Under the pieces are notes generated by a model. It was not told the DNA's origin and ran no database searches. It saw only the letters and a list, made by a program, of their open reading frames with translations. Below are positions 19,043-28,923 of a stretch of DNA of 64,000 nt, piece after piece (within the stretch, counting starts at the first letter, position 1; every line of letters starts with the position of its first letter). This stretch comes from Muribaculaceae bacterium (GTDB lineage Bacteria > Bacteroidota > Bacteroidia > Bacteroidales > Muribaculaceae). The DNA lies in the NCBI GenBank assembly GCA_017399915.1, contig JAFQAS010000059.1:51683-115682 (forward strand). The letters are read 5' to 3'. The position numbers and the translations under genes were made by a program.

Positions 19043-20842
19043 CTAATCTTCAGAATAGTGGCGAAGAACTCTTCGATAAGAGTTGAATATTTTTGATTTG
19101 GAAACGAATCCAACGTATTTACCCTTTTCAACTACCGGCAAGTTCCATGCTCCTGAACGGTCAAATGTTTTCATTACACTTTCCATGCTTTCTCCCACTT
19201 CAACGCGTGCCGGTGGCATACTCATAAATCGACGTACATACATCTTACGATATAAATCGGGACGGAACATGATGTTGCGAATATCGTCAAGCAACACAAT
19301 GCCAAGAAGTTCATCGTTATCATTTACAACAGGGAATAGGTTACGGTTGGATTTTGAAATAACATCAACCATTTCCTTGAGGCTCATCTCAGGTTTTACT
19401 TTGGCGAAATCTTTTTCAATCACACTGTCCATTTTAAGGAGAGTCAATACTGCTTTATCTTTATGGTGGGTAAGAAGCTCTCCTCGTTGAGCCAAACGCA
19501 TTGTATAAATACTATATGGCTCGAACAATTTGATAGTACCATATGAAATAGTTGAAACAATCAATAATGGGAGGAATAAATCGTATCCACCGGTAAGTTC
19601 GGCGGTGAGGAAGATTGCCATTAGTGGAGCGTGCATAACCCCCGACATAACTCCGGCCATACCCATCAACGCAAAGTTTTTAATGGAAAGGTCTAAGCCG
19701 AATAGGTGGTTAAGTAGAAAAGCAAAGAAGAACCCCGACATACAACCTACATAAAGTGACGGAGCGAAAGTACCACCAACACCACCTCCGCCATTTGTGG
19801 CTGATGTTGCAAATACTTTAGTAAGGATAATTAATCCGATAAATATTATAATAAACCACACATCGTCTTTGTCCCCATAGAAGATACTACCATTGGCAAT
19901 AGATGATGGATTTCCTCCAAGTAAGTCGATTATAGCAGAGTAGCCTTCGCCAAATAATGGGGGGAATAGGAATATTAGTCCCGAAAGAATTAATCCTCCG
20001 AAGAGGGTCTTTTTCCATGGTGTGCCAATTTTCTTGAACACATTTTCCATCATATTCATTACTCGAGTGAAGTAGAGCGATGACATGCCACAAAATATGC
20101 CTAATAATATCACGAATGGAATACGGTTGGTGACAAATGATTCGCTTTGTACAAAGAAGAATTCAAAGTCATAGCCGGTAAACACATAAGCCATTGTGGC
20201 GCTTGTAATCGATGCGATAAGTAGTGGCATAATGGATACCGTGGTGAGGTCGAGCATCAACACTTCTATAGTGAATAGCATGCCGGCAATAGGAGCTTTG
20301 AATATTCCGGCAATACCGGCAGCTGCACCACATCCAACCAATATCATCAATATGCGAGGTGACAGTCGGAATAATTGCCCAAGATTTGAACCTATGGCAG
20401 AACCTGTGTATACAATAGGACCTTCGGCTCCAACCGAACCACCAAATCCAATTGTTACCGAACTGGCCATTATTGAAGAATAGATATTATGGCGTTTTAA
20501 TCGACTCTTGTTTTGAGAAATAGAGTGCAGTACTCGCGTTACCCCATGTGATATGTTATCTTTTACAACATATCGCACAAATAGCGAAGCAAGTATGATA
20601 CCCACCACGGGGTAAATGATATATAGGTAGTTGCCTTGTGTGATATTTATATGAGAGGTAACAATATCAGAGAAAAAGTGGATTAGAGTCTTTAAAAGCA
20701 ATGCGGCGCTACCACATAATATCCCTACAATTAGAGCCAAAAAGATTACGAATGTACGTTCTTTAATGTGACGTTCGCGCCACATCACAAGTCGTAAGAA
20801 TTGTTCGTTTATTCGTTCCTTTATGGTTGATATATTAAGCAT
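19043..20842 (-). CDS. ClC-type chloride channel/antiporter with CBS pair
   Basis: 599 residues. The first ~450 form the ClC membrane domain with GGSVGAEGP, in which Glu140 is the gating glutamate, and GIAGIFKAPIAG. The last ~130 residues contain two CBS motifs ('MSLKEMVDVISKSNRNLFPV' and 'ESMESVMKTFDRSGAWNLPV'), which bind adenine nucleotides and regulate the channel. The family moves Cl- (often exchanged for H+) across the inner membrane; some branches prefer fluoride or nitrate. The gene begins only 3 bases after the glycosylphosphotransferase stop, so tsaC, the transferase and this gene form one operon. Confidence 0.94.
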   Translation of the reverse strand: MLNISTIKERINEQFLRLVMWRERHIKERTFVIFLALIVGILCGSAALLLKTLIHFFSDIVTSHINITQGNYLYIIYPVVGIILASLFVRYVVKDNISHGVTRVLHSISQNKSRLKRHNIYSSIMASSVTIGFGGSVGAEGPIVYTGSAIGSNLGQLFRLSPRILMILVGCGAAAGIAGIFKAPIAGMLFTIEVLMLDLTTVSIMPLLIASITSATMAYVFTGYDFEFFFVQSESFVTNRIPFVILLGIFCGMSSLYFTRVMNMMENVFKKIGTPWKKTLFGGLILSGLIFLFPPLFGEGYSAIIDLLGGNPSSIANGSIFYGDKDDVWFIIIFIGLIILTKVFATSATNGGGGVGGTFAPSLYVGCMSGFFFAFLLNHLFGLDLSIKNFALMGMAGVMSGVMHAPLMAIFLTAELTGGYDLFLPLLIVSTISYGTIKLFEPYSIYTMRLAQRGELLTHHKDKAVLTLLKMDSVIEKDFAKVKPEMSLKEMVDVISKSNRNLFPVVNDNDELLGIVLLDDIRNIMFRPDLYRKMYVRRFMSMPPARVEVGESMESVMKTFDRSGAWNLPVVEKGKYVGFVSKSKIFNSYRRVLRHYSED

Positions 20843-20845
20843 ATG

Positions 20846-22264
20846 TTATATTCCTTTACCGGTAAACACAGTGTGAACAGTGTAGAATAATATTTTTAAA
20901 TCGACTGCAAATGATACATTTTCGATATATAAAAGGTCATATTTTAATCGGCTAATCATTTCATCAACAGTTGACGCATATCCAAATTTTACCATACCCC
21001 AAGATGTTATGCCTGGTCTTACTTGATGTATGAGTGAATAATAAGGAGCTTTTGTGATGATTTGTTTGATATAGAATTCGCGTTCGGGGCGTGGCCCAAC
21101 AAGCGACATATCGCCTTTTAATACATTCCAAAATTGAGGGAGCTCATCTAATCGGTATTTACGCATAATTTTCCCTATTTTGGTAATTCGTGGGTCGTCG
21201 AGCGAAGAAAGAGTAGGTCCATTAACCTCTGCATCTACTCTCATTGAACGGAATTTATAGATGTAAAATGGAATCTTATGGAGACCTATGCGTTTTTGTT
21301 TATATATAACAGGCCCTTTTGAATCACGTTTTATTAGTATTGCAAGAATTAGGAATATGGGCGAAATGAGAACAAGAGTAATTGCTGAAATTATGATGTC
21401 GCACACTCGTTTGATATTAATCGTACTTTCGCTCATATCGGCTCTTGATACATCGATAAGAGGTTCGCCAACGACGTTTGACACACGCGCTTTCGCGGTG
21501 ATTAAGTGATACAAGTCGGGCGAAATATACATCGGCAAGTCGAGAGGGAAGAGCTGATTAATAAGAGCCATTGTGGCTTTCATTCCATTGCGATGGGGTA
21601 TGATTATTAAATTCTTAATATCTTGGTCGATGCATAGTTGGGGAAGCTCGTCCATGCTGTATATCGGCAAATTAAGCTTGCGAGATTCATGCCCCTCACA
21701 AGATTCTACATAGCCAATGATATTAAAGCCCATTGATTTTTTAGATGTGCGAAGTTTTTCTTCAAGTTTAACGGCCGCTTGAGAAGTGCCTATGATTAGG
21801 GTGTTGAATTTCCATACACGGCGATGTATATTATGGGTTGCCACTTGTGTTATAAGGAAGCGACAGAAATATACAAATAAGAATAAACAGCAAAATAATA
21901 TAAGCATTAGCTCATAACTTCTCAATCTATCGGGAATATCGTCGTTAATGAGTGCTATAAAATATATTACTAAAGTCCCAATGAAAGATGTGCTAAAACT
22001 TGATGCGATTTCTTGTAATCGAGATTTTAGAAAAACTTTATTATAATACCCCGATAAGTAATATATTCCAATCATTAATAGAGGGAAGAATACTTGTCCC
22101 AATATCAAATGCTCAGATAATAAGAAGTTAATTAAAGTATTATAGTCAACTTGATTTGCAGCGATAAAATAAAATCTCACAATGTTAAACACCATCCATG
22201 CTAAATTGGCAGAGATGAAGTCACTTGCTATATACAGCAACCGTTGTCGAGATTCGCTAATCAC
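20846..22264 (-). CDS. Polyprenyl glycosylphosphotransferase (WcaJ-like)
   Basis: 472 residues. Four N-terminal membrane helices (about 10-130), a CoA-binding-like middle domain (about 145-260) and a fifth helix near 285-305 lead into the catalytic bacterial sugar transferase domain, with KQKRIGLHKIPFYIYKFRSM, 'KYRLDELPQFWNVLKGDMS' and LVGPRPE. These enzymes load the first sugar-phosphate onto undecaprenyl phosphate, starting capsule or exopolysaccharide units. The start is a GTG whose GTGA overlaps the stop of tsaC, indicating translational coupling. No other polysaccharide cluster genes are adjacent, so it may be a stand-alone initiating enzyme, with the FlaA1-like dehydratase 18 kb away. 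Confidence 0.93.
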   Translation of the reverse strand: MISESRQRLLYIASDFISANLAWMVFNIVRFYFIAANQVDYNTLINFLLSEHLILGQVFFPLLMIGIYYLSGYYNKVFLKSRLQEIASSFSTSFIGTLVIYFIALINDDIPDRLRSYELMLILFCCLFLFVYFCRFLITQVATHNIHRRVWKFNTLIIGTSQAAVKLEEKLRTSKKSMGFNIIGYVESCEGHESRKLNLPIYSMDELPQLCIDQDIKNLIIIPHRNGMKATMALINQLFPLDLPMYISPDLYHLITAKARVSNVVGEPLIDVSRADMSESTINIKRVCDIIISAITLVLISPIFLILAILIKRDSKGPVIYKQKRIGLHKIPFYIYKFRSMRVDAEVNGPTLSSLDDPRITKIGKIMRKYRLDELPQFWNVLKGDMSLVGPRPEREFYIKQIITKAPYYSLIHQVRPGITSWGMVKFGYASTVDEMISRLKYDLLYIENVSFAVDLKILFYTVHTVFTGKGI

Positions 22265-22848
22265 GGGCGTAGAATTTTAATTGAATTATCGTGACTGAGT
22301 TTAATTACGCTTGATGGTGTGGCTTTGCCATTTTGATTTCGTTTGTTTTCTACCACATAATCTACTCCACTAATAATTTCATTGCTGATATCCTTGAACA
22401 TTATTGGAGTAGGTTGCCCGCTAATATTTGCTGACGTAGAAACAATAGGGCGACGAAAGGCTTTGCACAAGCGTTTAGAAAAATCCTCGCGAGTAATGCG
22501 TATGCCTATACTTCCATCTTCGGCACATAGTCCTTTGCAGAGATTTATTGCATTGTCATATACAATAGTGAGAGGTTTAGTCGCAACACTAATCAACTCG
22601 TATGCGATATCGGGGACATCATCGATATATCTACATAGTTGATTTTCATCGGCAAGCATCACGATTAAAGCTTTGCTGTCACATCTTTGTTTTAAATTAT
22701 ATACACGAGCAACAGCTTCGCTATTGGTGGCATCACAACCAATTCCCCAAACGGTATCGGTAGGATATAGTATCAATCCACCTTGGCGCAATACCTCGCA
22801 AGCCTTTTTGATATCCTCTTCTATAGAAATTACTTCTCTATTACTCAC
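22261..22848 (-). CDS. tsaC: L-threonylcarbamoyladenylate synthase (Sua5/YrdC/YciO family)
   Basis: 195 residues covering a single YrdC domain without the C-terminal Sua5 extension. Motifs are GGLILYPTDTVWGIGCDA near the N-terminus, 'LKQRCDSKALIVMLAD', and PIVSTSANISGQPTP. It uses threonine, bicarbonate and ATP to make threonylcarbamoyl-AMP for the t6A modification of ANN-decoding tRNAs. The start codon is GTG at 22848, only about 17 bases from the predicted transcription start. It leads an operon with the polyprenyl glycosylphosphotransferase (GTGA overlap) and the ClC channel. Confidence 0.93.
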   Translation of the reverse strand: MSNREVISIEEDIKKACEVLRQGGLILYPTDTVWGIGCDATNSEAVARVYNLKQRCDSKALIVMLADENQLCRYIDDVPDIAYELISVATKPLTIVYDNAINLCKGLCAEDGSIGIRITREDFSKRLCKAFRRPIVSTSANISGQPTPIMFKDISNEIISGVDYVVENKRNQNGKATPSSVIKLSHDNSIKILRP

Positions 22849-22868
22849 GATTGTTAAATATTATAATG

Positions 22869-22876
22869 CAAAGATA
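22869..22876 (-). promoter_or_regulatory. -7 element of the tsaC operon
   Basis: TATCTTTG on the minus strand, 20 bases before the GTG start of tsaC. No clear -33 box at the expected spacing. Confidence 0.6.
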
Positions 22877-22879
22877 ATG

Positions 22880-23200
22880 TAATTAATTGAAAATTGTAAA
22901 TGACAAGCTGAGTTTTTTATTTACACATAAGTTTATTTATTAAGTCACAAAACTAAATGCCATTCTTTTTGTGTAGATTAATCCTCTAATTTAACTAAAT
23001 TATATATTGAGATGTTTTTATTAAAAAGGAAGTAGATGCAATTTAAATAAAGTTAAAATCAAATGTTAAAATTAAACGCTTTTGATATTAAATTGTCATA
23101 AGAATACAAAGGTTATAGTTAGTAGATAAGTTTATTCAAATATCCATAACAAGAAACACGCAACAGAAGTAATAATAGCTTTTTCATAGAAATATAACAC
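22880..23200. other. AT-rich intergenic region without a recognised gene
   Basis: About 320 bases between the tsaC promoter and the ndh terminator hairpin. I see no reading frame above a few codons, no tRNA and no long hairpin in it. It may simply be spacer. Confidence 0.5.
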
Positions 23201-23203
23201 GAC

Positions 23204-23235
23204 AACAGCCTCCATTCGAGATGAATAGAGGCTGT
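23204..23235 (-). terminator. Hairpin downstream of ndh
   Basis: aacagcctccattc (23204-23217) pairs with gaatagaggctgtt over 14 positions with one mismatch. There is no strong T run on the minus-strand side, so its strength is uncertain. Confidence 0.5.
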
Positions 23236-23258
23236 TATTATAATGAAATATTATATTT

Positions 23259-24536
23259 TTATGATTGACCCTTCTTAGGGTACTTAGTGGGGTGGAAAAG
23301 CAAACGCAATGAAGTGCTATAGGTGCAGTATGCCCATATCCAGTTGATTAGTACGTTGAGCTTGTTGCGCATGCCTAAGATTGAGATAAGATGAACAAAC
23401 ATCCAAGTTACCCATGCAGGACGTCCGTATAAGTGAATATGTTTCAAATCGGCAACGGCGCGATTTCTTCCTACGGTAGCCATTGTTCCTTTATCGACAT
23501 ATTTAAACTTGCTTGTAAATTCACCTTTGTTGAGGTTTTTGGCAAGATTTTTAGCTTGTTGAATAGCTACTTGTGCTAACTGAGGGTGCCCTGATGTGGG
23601 ATAGTCATCATTGCATAAGAAACTAATATCACCAAGAGCATATACATCATCAACTCCTGCAACTTTGTTGTATTCATCAACAACAAAACGATTTCCGCGA
23701 GCCATTTCAGGGGTCCCGCCTATAAATTCAAATGGTTCGCCCGTAATACCAGCAGTCCATATAACCATTTCGCTATAAATTTCCTCACCATTTGCAAGGG
23801 TAATAACGTTATTGTTATATGATTTCATTGTAGTTTCGAGCTTTACATCAACCATTAGGTGACCTAAATATTCACGAGCCTCGCGTGATGCCGACTCGCT
23901 CATTGTGCGAAGAAGTCGATCTGTTCCTTCTATAATGGTTATTTTGAGGTCGTCGGTAGAGATGTCGGGATATTCGCGATGTAGAATGTAGCGTTTCATT
24001 TCGCCGATAGCTCCTGCAATTTCTACTCCGGTGGGACCTCCACCAATAACAGTGAAACTTAATAGCTTTCGGCGTTTTTCAATATCTGTAGTAATTGAAG
24101 CTTCTTCTAATCTATATAGGATCTCATTTCTACAACGTAATGCCTCGCCTGTGCTTTTGAGGGTGTATACTTGTTCTTTAAGACCTTCAATTCCAAAGAA
24201 ATTATTAGTAGTGCCTGCTGCAATAACTAAAATGTCATAGCCGATGGTGTCGTATTGGGTTGTAATTTCTTTTTTTGAGAAATCAATTGATTTAACGTCT
24301 CCCATATTATATCTTGCACCTTTCACTTTCCCCTTGCGTAGCTCGCGACGAAATGGAAATGAAATGCTGCCGGGATCAAGCCCCGATGACGCGATTTGAT
24401 AAAATAAAGGAGGAAAACTATGATAGTTATTGCGGTCAATAAGCAAAACATCATATTTTTTCTTGTCAATTTGTTTTAGTAGGTTTAATCCACTAAATCC
24501 TCCACCAATAACTACAATGCGTTTCTTTTCAGTCAT
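23259..24536 (-). CDS. ndh: Type II NADH dehydrogenase-like FAD oxidoreductase
   Basis: 425 residues. Two Rossmann dinucleotide motifs are clear: VVIGGGFSGLNLLKQ at the N-terminus for FAD and FTVIGGGPTGVEIAGAI near 165 for NAD(P)H, plus the FAD-contacting 'DVYALGDI' near 300. The C-terminal ~60 residues include a hydrophobic segment ('WVTWMFVHLISILGM') suited to membrane attachment. NDH-2 enzymes move electrons from NADH to quinone without pumping ions. It is transcribed alone with a ~130-base leader from a promoter at 24663-24693. Confidence 0.92.
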   Translation of the reverse strand: MTEKKRIVVIGGGFSGLNLLKQIDKKKYDVLLIDRNNYHSFPPLFYQIASSGLDPGSISFPFRRELRKGKVKGARYNMGDVKSIDFSKKEITTQYDTIGYDILVIAAGTTNNFFGIEGLKEQVYTLKSTGEALRCRNEILYRLEEASITTDIEKRRKLLSFTVIGGGPTGVEIAGAIGEMKRYILHREYPDISTDDLKITIIEGTDRLLRTMSESASREAREYLGHLMVDVKLETTMKSYNNNVITLANGEEIYSEMVIWTAGITGEPFEFIGGTPEMARGNRFVVDEYNKVAGVDDVYALGDISFLCNDDYPTSGHPQLAQVAIQQAKNLAKNLNKGEFTSKFKYVDKGTMATVGRNRAVADLKHIHLYGRPAWVTWMFVHLISILGMRNKLNVLINWIWAYCTYSTSLRLLFHPTKYPKKGQS

Positions 24537-24662
24537 ATCTAAAACAATCTATAGTTGTACTTCAATACAATAACAATCAATATTTATGCATTAAATATGG
24601 TATAAAATGTGAAAAAGCACCATTAATGGCAATGATATATATGTGTTATTGAATATTTAATG

Positions 24663-24693
24663 CAAAGTTACTATTTAAAATGTGAAAAATCAA
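24663..24693 (-). promoter_or_regulatory. Promoter of ndh
   Basis: On the minus strand TAACTTTG (24670-24663) with TTG (24693-24691) 20 bases upstream, an ideal Bacteroidetes pair. The leader to the ATG at 24536 is about 123 bases. Confidence 0.75.
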
Positions 24694-24719
24694 CAATCAA
24701 ACATTAAAAACAATATAAA

Positions 24720-24752
24720 TTGATGCATTTGAAATAAAGTTGTGTAACTTTG
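24720..24752 (+). promoter_or_regulatory. Promoter of the SGNH hydrolase/TPR pair
   Basis: TAACTTTG at 24745-24752 and TTG at 24720-24722, 22 bases apart. It is divergent from the ndh promoter. Confidence 0.7.
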
Positions 24753-24775
24753 CAATGAAAATTTGATAATTTAAA

Positions 24776-25489
24776 ATGATGAAGAGATATATTTTATTTT
24801 TAATTGCAAGTGTTATTGCGATAGGTGCAATTGATGCGCAAAATAGAACAAAAAGTAAAAAACAGTGGGCTCAATATAATAGATATGCTGTTGCAAATAA
24901 ACAACTGACAGTATCTCCAGATGTTGTATTTATGGGAAATTCTATAACTGATAATTGGGCGGCAATGGTTCCTGAGTTTTTTGCCGATAACAATTATTTA
25001 GGGCGTGGTATTAGTGGACAAACAACGGAGCAAATGCTCGCTCGTTTTCGTCAAGATGTTGTAGATTTAAATCCTAAGGTAGTTGTAATTCTTGCGGGGA
25101 TTAACGATATTGCCGAAAATAATGGGCCTATATCAAAAGAGTCAATTCTGAATAACATAAAATCAATGTGCGATATAGCAAAAGCTAATAATATAACTCC
25201 GGTGTTATGTTCAATATTGCCATGTGATTATTTTGTTTGGAGAAAAACAATGAAACCGGCACCGATTGTAGCTGAAATGAACGCAATGATTAAAGATTAT
25301 GCTCGTGAAGCCGGTTATAGGTATGTTGATTATTATAGTGCATTAGTTACGGAAACCGGAGCGTTAAACCCCAAATTAACGAAAGATAGGTGTCACCCCA
25401 CAAAAGACGGTTATCAAATAATGATGCCTATTGTGAAACAGGTGCTCGAGGAAACTCTTGTTGAAATAAATGACGCAAATAAGCAATAG
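24776..25489 (+). CDS. Exported SGNH/GDSL hydrolase
   Basis: 237 residues with a signal peptide (about 1-22, ending IDAQ); either of two adjacent ATGs may be used. The four SGNH blocks are present: FMGNSITDNW with nucleophile Ser56, GRGISGQT, ILAGINDI and DRCHPT with Asp204 and His207. Such enzymes remove acyl groups from glycans or lipids in the periplasm or outside. The exact ester is unknown; many Bacteroidales relatives are carbohydrate esterases. Its stop shares a base with the GTG start of the TPR gene (TAGTG), so the two are translationally coupled. Confidence 0.93.
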   Translation: MMKRYILFLIASVIAIGAIDAQNRTKSKKQWAQYNRYAVANKQLTVSPDVVFMGNSITDNWAAMVPEFFADNNYLGRGISGQTTEQMLARFRQDVVDLNPKVVVILAGINDIAENNGPISKESILNNIKSMCDIAKANNITPVLCSILPCDYFVWRKTMKPAPIVAEMNAMIKDYAREAGYRYVDYYSALVTETGALNPKLTKDRCHPTKDGYQIMMPIVKQVLEETLVEINDANKQ

Positions 25490-27210
25490 TGAAACATTGG
25501 TTGACGATAATAATATTATTATTATTGTGTTGTAGCAATATAAATGCTCAAATCAATACAGAACAGGTAATGCGTTCGGGAAAGAACGCATTAGCTTATA
25601 ATGATTATATGTTATCAATACAATATTTTAACTTAGCAATTCAATCTGAGCCAAATCAAGCACTACCTTATCTTTATAGAGCTATAGCTAAATTTAATTT
25701 AGAGGATTTTATTGGAGCCGAAATTGATGCCACAGAAGCAATTAAACGCAATCCATTTATAAGAGATGTTTTTGAGGTTCGAGGTGCTGCTCGTCAACTT
25801 ATGCGAAATTATGATGGTGCATTGGACGATTATCAAAAGGCTCTTGATGCTTTACCTCAAAATCGCCATATATTATATAATATGGCGATTGTCCATAAAG
25901 AAAATGGTGATGAAGCAAAGTCAGAAAAGATATTAAAACAATTAGTGCAAGATTCTCCTGATAATTATCGGGCATATAGGGGATTAGCAATACTTAAGAT
26001 AAGCGATAAAGACTCAATAGGAGCATTGGAATATCTTGATTCGACGATACGTTTAAATCAAACTAATTATGTCGATTATATGCTTCGCTCATATATAGAG
26101 AAGGATTATGATAAGGCATTGTTGGATATAAATGAGGCTATTAAATTATCTCCTTATTCGTCAATGTGCTATGTTGTGAGAGCGCAACTATATTACAAAA
26201 TGAACAATACGCAAAAGGCATTGGATGACTATTCAACAGCAATCTCAATTAATCCAAATGAAAATATTTCACAATATAATCGGGCTGTAATATTATATGA
26301 GATGGGTGTTCTGTCAAAGAATGAATATGATAAAGAGGCTTTGTTGTTGGCGGGTAATGGTGTGATAAATATTAATAAAGAGCCTGGATTAATACATGTT
26401 GAACCTCATTTGAAAGAGCAATTAATCTTTAATTGCCCATTTTTGCGTCATAACGAAAATAAAATAGTGAAAATTAAGCCGGAACCATTGTTTGCTGTAT
26501 CATATTATACTACTGATGTTGATGCTCAATTTAGTCCGAAAATTATAAATGAGATATCTGAGATAAATTCATCTCGACTTCTTCGTTATGACTTAATAAT
26601 AACAAGTCATGAGCCAACAGAATCTGATTCAATTAATTTAGATGATCATTTGGCTGCAATTGATTATTATAATTACCACATCTCATCACCTACGCCCACA
26701 GTAATGGACTATTTCGGTCGGTCAATAGATTATTATATACTTCGTGACTATGCATCTTCAGTAGATGATTTGAATAAAACAATCGAAATTGCTCCTGATT
26801 TTATGTTGGGCTATTTTATGAGAGCTGTTGCTCGTACAAAGAAAATATTGGCAGAGGAAAAGCAAAATATTATTGAACGAGAAAAAGATGCTTTCCCTCA
26901 AATTGTGCAAATTGAATATGTTGAGGTCATTGAGGATTGGGATAAGGTGATCTCAATGCAGCCTCGGTTGGCAATAGCATATTATAATAAAGGTTATGTG
27001 TTGTTTGCAATGGGTAAATATAAAGAGGCGATAAGTGAGTTTGATAAGGCTTTAACACTTGATCCATTAATGGGAGAGGCTTACTATAATAGAGGTTTTG
27101 CATATATGAATATAGGAGAAGAAGATGAGGCAAAAGAAGATATTAGTAAGGCTGGCGAATTAGGCGTTGCCTCGGCTTATAACTTGATGAAATTAATACT
27201 TAGAAACTGA
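25489..27210 (+). CDS. Exported TPR-repeat protein
   Basis: 573 residues starting at GTG 25489, which overlaps the previous stop by one base. A signal peptide (about 1-21, ending NINAQ) precedes four to six TPR units in the N-terminal half ('AYNDYMLSIQYFNLAIQSEP', 'NMAIVHKENGDEAKSEKILK'). A ~130-residue middle stretch (about 290-420) without repeats follows, then more TPRs at the C-terminus ('YNKGYVLFAMGKYKEAISEF'). It should be periplasmic and bind another protein. Coupling to the SGNH hydrolase suggests it supports that enzyme or its substrate complex; that is inference. Confidence 0.9.
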   Translation: MKHWLTIIILLLLCCSNINAQINTEQVMRSGKNALAYNDYMLSIQYFNLAIQSEPNQALPYLYRAIAKFNLEDFIGAEIDATEAIKRNPFIRDVFEVRGAARQLMRNYDGALDDYQKALDALPQNRHILYNMAIVHKENGDEAKSEKILKQLVQDSPDNYRAYRGLAILKISDKDSIGALEYLDSTIRLNQTNYVDYMLRSYIEKDYDKALLDINEAIKLSPYSSMCYVVRAQLYYKMNNTQKALDDYSTAISINPNENISQYNRAVILYEMGVLSKNEYDKEALLLAGNGVININKEPGLIHVEPHLKEQLIFNCPFLRHNENKIVKIKPEPLFAVSYYTTDVDAQFSPKIINEISEINSSRLLRYDLIITSHEPTESDSINLDDHLAAIDYYNYHISSPTPTVMDYFGRSIDYYILRDYASSVDDLNKTIEIAPDFMLGYFMRAVARTKKILAEEKQNIIEREKDAFPQIVQIEYVEVIEDWDKVISMQPRLAIAYYNKGYVLFAMGKYKEAISEFDKALTLDPLMGEAYYNRGFAYMNIGEEDEAKEDISKAGELGVASAYNLMKLILRN

Positions 27211-27288
27211 AAAACATAACATGCCGATGTTTCAATGGAAAATAGCATAAAATTTATGTTTATTTTTCGGCAATTCATTTTTTTTGTT

Positions 27289-27296
27289 TAACTTTG
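27289..27296 (+). promoter_or_regulatory. -7 element of the DUF4301 gene
   Basis: TAACTTTG, full match, 37 bases before the ATG at 27333. Confidence 0.65.
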
Positions 27297-27332
27297 GGTA
27301 ATAATTAATTATACTAACCTAAATAAATCCTT

Positions 27333-28859
27333 ATGCTTACCTCTGAAGACATGAAAACCCTTGAAGCAAAGGGCGTGACTCAAGATGAATTAGAATCTCA
27401 AATAAATCGTTTTAAAACAGGTTTTCCATTCCTTAAAATAGCAAATTCGGCTCAAATAGGTAATGGAATAAAACAACTTACTCCTCAAGAAGAAGCCGAT
27501 GCGGTGGCTCGTTGGAAAAAATATCTTGCCGATGGTGGTGAGGTGTGTAAATTTGTGCCGGCATCGGGTGCGGCGTCTCGTATGTTTAAAGCATTATTCT
27601 CTTTCGTAGAAGGCGAAAATGATGTGCCTGCCGAAGGTTCTGATGTAGCAAAATTGATTGCTGATATTCATAATTTGGCATTCTTTGGTGAGCTTAATGA
27701 TGCAGTGTTGAAATTGCATGGCAAAGATGTGGATTCACTTATTGCTGAAGGTCGCAATAAAGATGTTATTGCTGCAATAATCCTTCCCGAAGGGCTTAAT
27801 TATGGGAACCTCCCTAAGGGATTGCTTACATTCCATGCTTATGCCGATGGAGCAACTCGCACTCCGGTAGAAGAACAGCTTGTTGAAGGAGCACAATCGG
27901 CTACAGGTGCCGATGGCGTAGTGCATCTTCATTTTACCGTGTCGGGTAATCATCGCCAATTATTTGCCGATAAATTTGTTGCGAAAGTGCCTGCTCTTGA
28001 AGAAAAAATGGGAGTGAAGTTTGATATATCTATGTCGGAACAAAAATCATCAACCGATACAGTTGCCGTTAATCCCGATAATACGCTCTTCCGTGAAAAT
28101 GGCTCACTTGTGTTCCGTCCCGGTGGTCATGGTGCATTGATTGCAAACCTTAATGATATTGATCATGCGGCTGTGTTTATTAAGAATATCGACAACGTGG
28201 TGCCCGATTCATTGCGTGGGGCGACATTGCAATATAAACAAGTTATTGCCGGTTGTATGATGCAAGCTCATGACAAAATTGAAAAATACCTCCGTCAAAT
28301 CAATAGTGGAAGCTACACGATTGAAGATGTGAGAGAAATGATTGATTTCCTCCACAAAGTGCTAAATGTGCGAGATGAGCAAATGAAACATCTCGAAGAT
28401 GCCGACCTTGTTCTTTATATTAAGAAGAAACTTGACCGACCTTTGCGCGTGTGTGGTATGGTGCGTAACGAAGGAGAACCCGGTGGAGGTCCATATATTG
28501 CTTATAATGCCGATGGTTCAACTTCTCCTCAAATTCTTGAAAGCCACCAAATCGACCTTTCTCGTGAAGATTATAAAGCAATGATGGCTCAAGCTACTCA
28601 CTTTAATCCGGTAGATTTGGTGTGCTATATTAAAGATATCGATGGAAAGCATTATGATTTGCCAAAATATGTTGACCCTGCTACGGGATTTATCTCAAAT
28701 AAGTCCTTACATGGCAAAGAATTGCGTGCACTCGAATTGCCGGGATTATGGAATGGCGCTATGAGCGATTGGAACACGATATTTGTAGAAGTTCCTATCG
28801 AAACATTTAATCCGGTTAAAACGGTCAACGACTTGCTCCGTCAGGCTCACCAAGGATAA
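27333..28859 (+). CDS. DUF4301 family protein
   Basis: 508 residues, no signal peptide, so cytoplasmic. I recognise the Bacteroidales family DUF4301 from the N-terminus (MLTSEDMKTLEAKGVT), the loop KFVPASGAASRMFKALF, 'YADGATRTPVEEQLVE' and 'RVCGMVRNEGEPGGGPYI'. The PASGAASRMF loop and the acidic and basic blocks that follow look like a nucleotidyltransferase-like active site, but no activity is known to me. It is a single-gene unit with its own promoter and a hairpin behind it. Confidence 0.87.
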   Translation: MLTSEDMKTLEAKGVTQDELESQINRFKTGFPFLKIANSAQIGNGIKQLTPQEEADAVARWKKYLADGGEVCKFVPASGAASRMFKALFSFVEGENDVPAEGSDVAKLIADIHNLAFFGELNDAVLKLHGKDVDSLIAEGRNKDVIAAIILPEGLNYGNLPKGLLTFHAYADGATRTPVEEQLVEGAQSATGADGVVHLHFTVSGNHRQLFADKFVAKVPALEEKMGVKFDISMSEQKSSTDTVAVNPDNTLFRENGSLVFRPGGHGALIANLNDIDHAAVFIKNIDNVVPDSLRGATLQYKQVIAGCMMQAHDKIEKYLRQINSGSYTIEDVREMIDFLHKVLNVRDEQMKHLEDADLVLYIKKKLDRPLRVCGMVRNEGEPGGGPYIAYNADGSTSPQILESHQIDLSREDYKAMMAQATHFNPVDLVCYIKDIDGKHYDLPKYVDPATGFISNKSLHGKELRALELPGLWNGAMSDWNTIFVEVPIETFNPVKTVNDLLRQAHQG

Positions 28860-28875
28860 AAGATTTAATAATTAT

Positions 28876-28906
28876 ATAAGGAGTGCTATTAATTAGTGCT
28901 CCTTAT
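28876..28906 (+). terminator. Hairpin after the DUF4301 gene
   Basis: ataaggagtgct (28876-28887) pairs with agtgctccttat (28895-28906) over 12 positions including two G-U pairs. No T run follows, so termination may be weak and the next gene may be read through. Confidence 0.5.
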
Positions 28907-28923
28907 TGTGTAAATTATATAGT

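Noticed and set aside
22880..23200. Small RNA gene in the 400-base gap between tsaC and ndh
   Set aside because: No promoter-terminator pair or stable fold could be made out; a small RNA cannot be excluded without expression data.
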